NCBI RefSeq assembly: GCF_006517815.1
Contig: NZ_CP041198.1
Location: 930,001-994,000, forward strand
Direction of reading: 5' to 3'
DNA from: Pseudarthrobacter sp. NIBRBAC000502770
Lineage (GTDB): Bacteria; Actinomycetota; Actinomycetes; Actinomycetales; Micrococcaceae
Length of the DNA: 64,000 nt
The position numbers were made by a program, and so were the translations under genes. The number at the start of each line of letters is the position of its first letter. The first letter of the stretch is position 1. Positions 57,166 to 64,000 of this stretch are shown in pieces. The notes beneath the pieces were generated by a model. It did no database searches and was not told the DNA's origin. It was given only the letters and a program-made list of their open reading frames with translations.

Positions 57166-58415
57166 ACACCATGGAAAAGTCCCCCGTGACTGAGCTCGTG
57201 GAAACCACGGGCCACGCAGGCTCCGAGTGGCTCTCCCGCTACTCCAGTTCGCTGATGAACGTGTTCGGCACGCCGCAGCGGGTCCTGGTCCGCGGCGCCG
57301 GCTGCCTGGTCTGGGACGCGGACGGCAAGGAGTACCTGGACCTGCTCGGCGGCATCGCCGTCAACGCCCTGGGCCACGCGCACCCGTTCGTGACCTCGGT
57401 GATCGCCAGCCAGTTGGCCACCCTGGGGCACGTCTCCAACTTCTTCACCAGCCCCACCCAGGTGGCGCTGGCCGAAAAACTCCTTGACCTGGCCCACGCG
57501 CCCGCCGGTTCCAAGGTGTTCTTCAGCAACTCCGGCACCGAAGCGAACGAGGCCGCCTTCAAGCTGGCGCGCCGCAACACCGGAGACGGGCCGGTGAAAC
57601 GGGCCAAGATCATCGCCCTTGAAGGTGCCTTCCACGGCCGGACCATGGGGGCGTTGGCCCTCACCGCGAAGGAATCCTACCGGGCACCCTTCGAGCCGCT
57701 GCCCGGCGGCGTGGTGCACATCCCGTTCGGTGACATTGCCGCACTGGAAGCCGCCGTGGACGACACCGTCGCCGCCGTGTTCCTGGAACCGATCCAGGGC
57801 GAAGCAGGCGTCCGTCCGCTGCCGCCCGGTTACCTGAAGGCGGCGCGGGAGGCCACCAGCAAAGTGGGCGCCCTGCTCATCCTGGACGAGGTCCAGACCG
57901 GCATCGGCCGCACCGGCAAATGGTTCGCCAGCGAGGACGCGGGCATCGTGCCCGACGCCATCACCCTGGCCAAGGGGCTGGGCGGGGGCTTCCCCATCGG
58001 CGCCCTGGTCACCTTTGGTGAGCAGACGTCGTCGTTGTTGTCCCCAGGCCAGCACGGGACCACGTTTGGCGGAAATCCCGTGGCGACCGCAGCGGCCCTG
58101 GCCACCCTCCACGTCCTGGAAAGCCAGCACGTGCTGGCCAATGCGGCGGCGGTGGGGGAGCACCTGCGCTCCGCGCTGGCCGCCATCCCCGGCGTTACCG
58201 AAGTCCGCGGCGAAGGACTGCTGATCGGCTTCGACCTGGACGGCGACGTCGCGCCTGCCGTGGTGCAGGCCGCCCTCGACGCCGGCTTCATCGTCAACAG
58301 CCCGGGTCCGCGAACCATCCGCCTGGCACCTCCGCTGATCCTCACCACAGCGCAGGCCGACACCTTCCTCTCCACTTTCCCGGCAATCCTCCGAGCAGCT
58401 AAGGACGCCCAGTGA
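57162..58415 (+). CDS. argD: Acetylornithine aminotransferase ArgD
   Basis: PLP-dependent class III aminotransferase, 417 residues. [26 protein letters not shown], the PLP lysine in [33 protein letters not shown] and [17 protein letters not shown] are diagnostic. It transaminates N-acetylglutamate semialdehyde and in many bacteria also serves lysine synthesis. ATGA overlap with argB and GTGA overlap with argF. Confidence 0.95.
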   Translation: MNTMEKSPVTELVETTGHAGSEWLSRYSSSLMNVFGTPQRVLVRGAGCLVWDADGKEYLDLLGGIAVNALGHAHPFVTSVIASQLATLGHVSNFFTSPTQVALAEKLLDLAHAPAGSKVFFSNSGTEANEAAFKLARRNTGDGPVKRAKIIALEGAFHGRTMGALALTAKESYRAPFEPLPGGVVHIPFGDIAALEAAVDDTVAAVFLEPIQGEAGVRPLPPGYLKAAREATSKVGALLILDEVQTGIGRTGKWFASEDAGIVPDAITLAKGLGGGFPIGALVTFGEQTSSLLSPGQHGTTFGGNPVATAAALATLHVLESQHVLANAAAVGEHLRSALAAIPGVTEVRGEGLLIGFDLDGDVAPAVVQAALDAGFIVNSPGPRTIRLAPPLILTTAQADTFLSTFPAILRAAKDAQ

Positions 58416-59443
58416 CCCCCACAGCTTCATCCCTTGGTACGGTGCCTGGCAGCACCCGGCACTTCCTCAAGGACACCGACCTCAGCCCCGCCGAGCAGGC
58501 AGAGGTGCTGGAACTCGCAGCCCGGATGAAGGCCGCCCCGTACAGCGTCCAGCCCTTCGCCGCGGAGGGCAGCGGCCGCAAGACCGTGGCTGTCATCTTC
58601 GACAAGACCTCCACCCGGACGCGCGTGTCGTTCGCCACGGGCATCGCGGACATGGGCGGCAATGCCCTGATCATCAACCCTGGCGAAGCGCAGATCGGGC
58701 ACAAGGAATCCGTGGAGGACACCGCCAAAGTCCTTGAGCGGATGGTGTCCACCATCGTGTGGCGCACCGGCGCGCACGACGGCCTGGTGGCCATGGCCGC
58801 CAACTCCAAAGTCCCGGTCATCAACGCCCTGTGCGACGATTACCACCCGTGCCAGTTGCTCGCTGACCTGCTCGCCGTCAAGGAACACAAAGGCGACCTC
58901 AAGGGGCTCACCATGAGCTACCTGGGCGACGCCGCCAACAACATGGCCAACTCCTACCTGCTGGCCGGCGTCACGGCCGGGATGCACGTCCGTATTGCCG
59001 GCCCGGAAGGCTACCTGCCGGCCGCGGACATCGTGGCTGCCGCGAAGGAACGGGCGGCCGAAACCGGCGGCTCCGTGCTCATCACCACCGATGCCAAGGA
59101 AGCGCTGCAGGGGGCGGACGTCGTGGCCACCGACACTTGGGTGTCCATGGGCCAGGAAGCCGAGAAGGAAGCCCGGATGCAGCTGTTCCGCGAGTACTCC
59201 GTGGACTCAGGCGCCATGGCACTCGCTGCGGATCACGCCGTCGTGCTCCACTGCCTGCCCGCCTACCGCGGCTACGAAATCTCCGCCGACGTCATCGACG
59301 GCCCGCAGTCCATCGTGTGGGACGAAGCCGAGAACCGGCTCCACGCCCAGAAAGCGCTGATGGCCTGGCTGATGCACCGGTCCGGCCTGGCCTTCGTGGA
59401 CGGCCTTTCGCCCGTCGAGGGCACCGGGGAGAGCACGTTCTAG
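58412..59443 (+). CDS. argF: Ornithine carbamoyltransferase ArgF
   Basis: A 343-residue enzyme making citrulline. The carbamoyl phosphate site [15 protein letters not shown] and the ornithine-side motifs MVWRTGAH-like [13 protein letters not shown] and [12 protein letters not shown] are intact; the conserved HPCQ motif is seen in [17 protein letters not shown]. Start GTG 58412. The stop overlaps the first base of argR. Confidence 0.95.
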   Translation: MTPTASSLGTVPGSTRHFLKDTDLSPAEQAEVLELAARMKAAPYSVQPFAAEGSGRKTVAVIFDKTSTRTRVSFATGIADMGGNALIINPGEAQIGHKESVEDTAKVLERMVSTIVWRTGAHDGLVAMAANSKVPVINALCDDYHPCQLLADLLAVKEHKGDLKGLTMSYLGDAANNMANSYLLAGVTAGMHVRIAGPEGYLPAADIVAAAKERAAETGGSVLITTDAKEALQGADVVATDTWVSMGQEAEKEARMQLFREYSVDSGAMALAADHAVVLHCLPAYRGYEISADVIDGPQSIVWDEAENRLHAQKALMAWLMHRSGLAFVDGLSPVEGTGESTF

Positions 59444-59973
59444 TGTCCTCCCAGCCGTCCTCCCCGGGCACCAGCCCCGCCACCAAGACCGCCCGGCAGG
59501 CGCGCATCACCGCCATCCTCACCGGGCAGTCCGTGCGTTCCCAGGCGGAACTGGCGGCGCTGCTGGCGGACGACGGCGTGCAGGTCACCCAGGCCACGCT
59601 GTCCCGTGACCTCGTGGAGCTGGGGGCCGTCCGTGTCCGCGGCAAGGAGGGCGTCCTGGTGTACGCCGTCCCCGGCGAGGGGGGCGAACGGGGCGCCAGG
59701 AGCGGCGTCACCCAGGAGATCCTGGATGCCCGGCTCGCCCGGCTGTGCAGCGAACTGCTGGTCACCGCCGAAGCCTCCGCCAACATCGCCGTCCTGCGGA
59801 CCCCGCCCGGTGCCGCGAACTTCCTGGCCCTGGCCATCGACCACTCGGTGATGCCCTCCATCCTGGGCACCATCGCCGGTGACGATACCGTCCTGCTGGT
59901 CTCCCGTGACCCGCTGGGCGGCCCGGACCTCGCCGCCCGCTTCCTGCAACTCGCCGAGGAAGCCGGGCAATAA
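59443..59973 (+). CDS. argR: Arginine repressor ArgR
   Basis: A 176-residue hexameric arginine-sensing regulator. The N-terminal winged helix contains the sequence [20 protein letters not shown] and the recognition segment [19 protein letters not shown]; the C-terminal arginine-binding domain contains [11 protein letters not shown] and [15 protein letters not shown]. An Ala/Gly/Arg-rich linker of about 20 residues separates them. Start GTG 59443 overlaps the argF stop by one base. The likely operators precede argC. Confidence 0.95.
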   Translation: MSSQPSSPGTSPATKTARQARITAILTGQSVRSQAELAALLADDGVQVTQATLSRDLVELGAVRVRGKEGVLVYAVPGEGGERGARSGVTQEILDARLARLCSELLVTAEASANIAVLRTPPGAANFLALAIDHSVMPSILGTIAGDDTVLLVSRDPLGGPDLAARFLQLAEEAGQ

Positions 59974-60018
59974 GCTTGAAGACAACGAATCAACCAACCC
60001 CAACAAGGAGCATTTAAA

Positions 60019-62657
<2,639 letters not shown>

Positions 62658-62669
62658 TCAGCCGTGTTT

Positions 62670-62700
62670 AAGGGGCCCGGCGGTTTCCGCCGGGCCCCTT
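62670..62700 (+). terminator. Terminator after argH
   Basis: A perfect 14-bp stem (AAGGGGCCCGGCGG and its complement) with a TTT loop. The 3' T tract is only two bases long. Confidence 0.8.
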
Positions 62701-62723
62701 GGCGTCTGTGGTTAGCTGGCTCC

Positions 62724-63272
62724 ATGAGCGAAACCTTCCGCAAGTTCCTTCGCACGCTGCCCGACTTTCCCTCCGACCTGCCCGGCTTCGACCCGGCCAG
62801 TGCACCGCAGGACCCGGCGCTGCTCTTCAAGCAGTGGCTGGACGAGGCGCTGGATGCGGGGGAGCACCAGCCGCATGCCTTCAGCCTGGCCACGGTGGGC
62901 GCGGGGGCCGGCGGCGCTCCCCAGCCTTCGTCGCGGATGCTCATCCTGAAGAACATTGACGACGACGGCTGGCACTTCGCTACGTCCCGCACCTCCCGCA
63001 AGGGCCGCGAACTGTCGGAGTCACCGCGCGCGGCGATGAACTTCTACTGGGCGGCCCTGGGCCGTCAGGTGCGGGTGGTGGGAGCGGTGACAGAACTGTC
63101 CGCCGAAGCCTCCGCCGTCGACTGGCACGAGCGGCCCCGGGCCGATGGCAGCGACAACCCGGATTGGCAGCTCTACGCCCTCCAGCCGGCCGAAATCGAG
63201 TTCTGGCAGGCCAGCAACGACCGCCGGCACGTCCGCCACCGTGTCGGGCCGGACGGAAGCCCCCTGGTCTGA
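62724..63272 (+). CDS. Pyridoxamine 5'-phosphate oxidase family flavoprotein
   Basis: A 182-residue split-barrel protein with a PNPO-like layout: LLFKQWLDEALDAGEHQPHAFSLATV, SSRMLILKNIDDDGWHFATSRTSRKGRELSESPRAAMNFYWAALGRQVRVVG and the C-terminal EIEFWQASNDRRHVRHR, which matches the PNPO dimer region. It is shorter than PdxH (~215). It may be a PdxH-like oxidase or another FMN oxidoreductase. TTAGCT sits 6 nt before ATG 62724, a weak leaderless layout. Confidence 0.8.
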   Translation: MSETFRKFLRTLPDFPSDLPGFDPASAPQDPALLFKQWLDEALDAGEHQPHAFSLATVGAGAGGAPQPSSRMLILKNIDDDGWHFATSRTSRKGRELSESPRAAMNFYWAALGRQVRVVGAVTELSAEASAVDWHERPRADGSDNPDWQLYALQPAEIEFWQASNDRRHVRHRVGPDGSPLV

Positions 63273-63281
63273 CTGCTCGGC

Positions 63282-63293
63282 TAGGCTTGCCGC
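63282..63293 (+). promoter_or_regulatory. Putative leaderless promoter of the maleylpyruvate-isomerase-like gene
   Basis: TAGGCT at 63282-63287 and a 6-nt gap to ATG 63294. Confidence 0.45.
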
Positions 63294-64000
63294 ATGACGT
63301 CACCTTCCCCTGCCGCCCTCCCCGCTGAACTGCACAAAGCCGCGGACGCACTCACCGCTGCGGTGGACCGGATTCCGGCCGGCGGCGAAAAGGCCCCCTC
63401 CACCCTTCCCGGCTGGAGCCGCGGCCACCTCCTGGCCCACGTCGCCGGAATCTGCAATGCGCTGGCCCGGCAGGTGGAATACGGACGCCGCGGCGAAACG
63501 GTGGAGCTCTACGACGGTGGAGTGGACGGCCGCAACCGGGCCATCGAGCTTGCCGCCGGCCACAGCCTGGAGGATCACCGGGAGGACGTCGCGGCCGCGG
63601 TGCAGCGGGCATTGGCCGCCTTTGATGCGCTGGGGGAAGACGAATGGCAGACGCGCATCGCCTTCCGTGACGGCGTGATCTTCGACGCCGGTTTGGCCCT
63701 GTGGCGCGAATTGGTCATCCACACCGCGGACCTGGACACCGGCTCGGGACCCGAAACGTGGAACAGGGCCTTCTGCTCCCACCTTTTCGACTTCCTCGCC
63801 GCCCGGGTGCCGGCGGAAACCCGGCTGGTCCTGCAGCCCATGGCACTGCCGCCGCTGACCCTCGGAACGGGCGGAAGCACCGTCGTCGTCAGCGGGATGG
63901 TGACGGACATCGCCGCCTGGCTTGCGGGCCGGGAGCCGTCACTGGACAGCTTGCGGGCCACGGCCGCCGGGGACGGCACCGATCTTCCCGGCCTGCTGCC
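63294..64000 (+). CDS. Maleylpyruvate isomerase family mycothiol-dependent enzyme (3' partial)
   Basis: The frame runs off the window end after 235 codons. The DinB/MDMPI N-terminal domain is visible: STLPGWSRGHLLAHVAGICNALARQVEYGRRGE with a metal-ligand His, then ELVIHTADLDTGSG with a second candidate His ligand. Mycothiol-dependent maleylpyruvate isomerase and related S-transferases share this fold; the actual substrate is open. The true stop lies beyond 64000. Confidence 0.82.
   Translation, partial: MTSPSPAALPAELHKAADALTAAVDRIPAGGEKAPSTLPGWSRGHLLAHVAGICNALARQVEYGRRGETVELYDGGVDGRNRAIELAAGHSLEDHREDVAAAVQRALAAFDALGEDEWQTRIAFRDGVIFDAGLALWRELVIHTADLDTGSGPETWNRAFCSHLFDFLAARVPAETRLVLQPMALPPLTLGTGGSTVVVSGMVTDIAAWLAGREPSLDSLRATAAGDGTDLPGLL

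Overview
The window is a gene-dense, high-GC actinobacterial chromosome segment. Gene content and protein sequences (ClgR-type regulator, DUF3046 beside recA, PriA-type HisA, IF-3 with an Ala/Pro/Lys tail, a mycothiol-type maleylpyruvate isomerase relative, diaminopimelate pathway genes) point to Micrococcaceae, most likely Arthrobacter or Pseudarthrobacter. It is mostly core chromosome: no phage, insertion sequence, CRISPR array, tRNA or rRNA was found.

Layout. 1-4.1 kb: a sulfite-oxidase-like molybdoenzyme (cut by the window start) followed by overlapping moeA-moaC-mogA-moaE. 4.2-6.8 kb: dapB and two small membrane proteins. 6.8-8.7 kb: a divergently placed DUF418-like membrane protein and an SOS-box-controlled short DUF222 (13E12-type) protein. 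8.8-16.2 kb: dapA, RNase J, ftsK, pgsA, cinA-like and clgR. 16.3-22.4 kb: marR, DUF3046, recA-recX, miaB-miaA, dapF. 22.4-28.6 kb: an RsmC-like methyltransferase, hflX behind a long leader with a tiny upstream ORF, dinG, lexA and a divergent LysM protein. 28.6-32.2 kb: hisC-hisB-hisH, a small membrane protein and a frameshifted priA. 32-38.5 kb: sseB-like, an MFS transporter, DUF1844, infC-rpmI-rplT, trmH and a GlsB/YeaQ protein. 38.6-42.8 kb: MFS, Nudix, an SOS-boxed radical SAM protein, SIMPL and a HEERH protein. 43-53.8 kb: pheS-pheT, a phosphopantetheinyl transferase, an M1 peptidase, a Pls/PosA-like membrane NRPS and a quinone oxidoreductase. 53.9-62.7 kb: complete argCJBDFRGH. 62.7-64 kb: a PNPO-like flavoprotein and a DinB-fold thiol-dependent enzyme cut by the window end.

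Regulatory themes. Five LexA-type boxes (TCGAAYAnnTGTTCKA-like) mark a small SOS regulon: a DUF222 gene, recA, lexA/LysM (two boxes) and a radical SAM gene. At least a dozen genes have a TAnnnT hexamer exactly 6 or 7 nt before an ATG or GTG start, the layout expected of leaderless mRNAs. Tandem ARG-box-like sites precede argC, with argR inside the same cluster. An 18-bp perfect palindrome fills the putative hisC promoter spacer.

Most noteworthy items: the putative leaderless six-residue ORF (MFLIFE) in front of hflX, which looks like an antibiotic-responsive leader; a one-base deletion breaking priA/hisA; the infC leader with four TTGCCGG copies and competing complements; and the NRPS/PPTase/M1 peptidase group that may make a poly-amino-acid product. 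All function calls come from reading motifs by eye; no database search was run.
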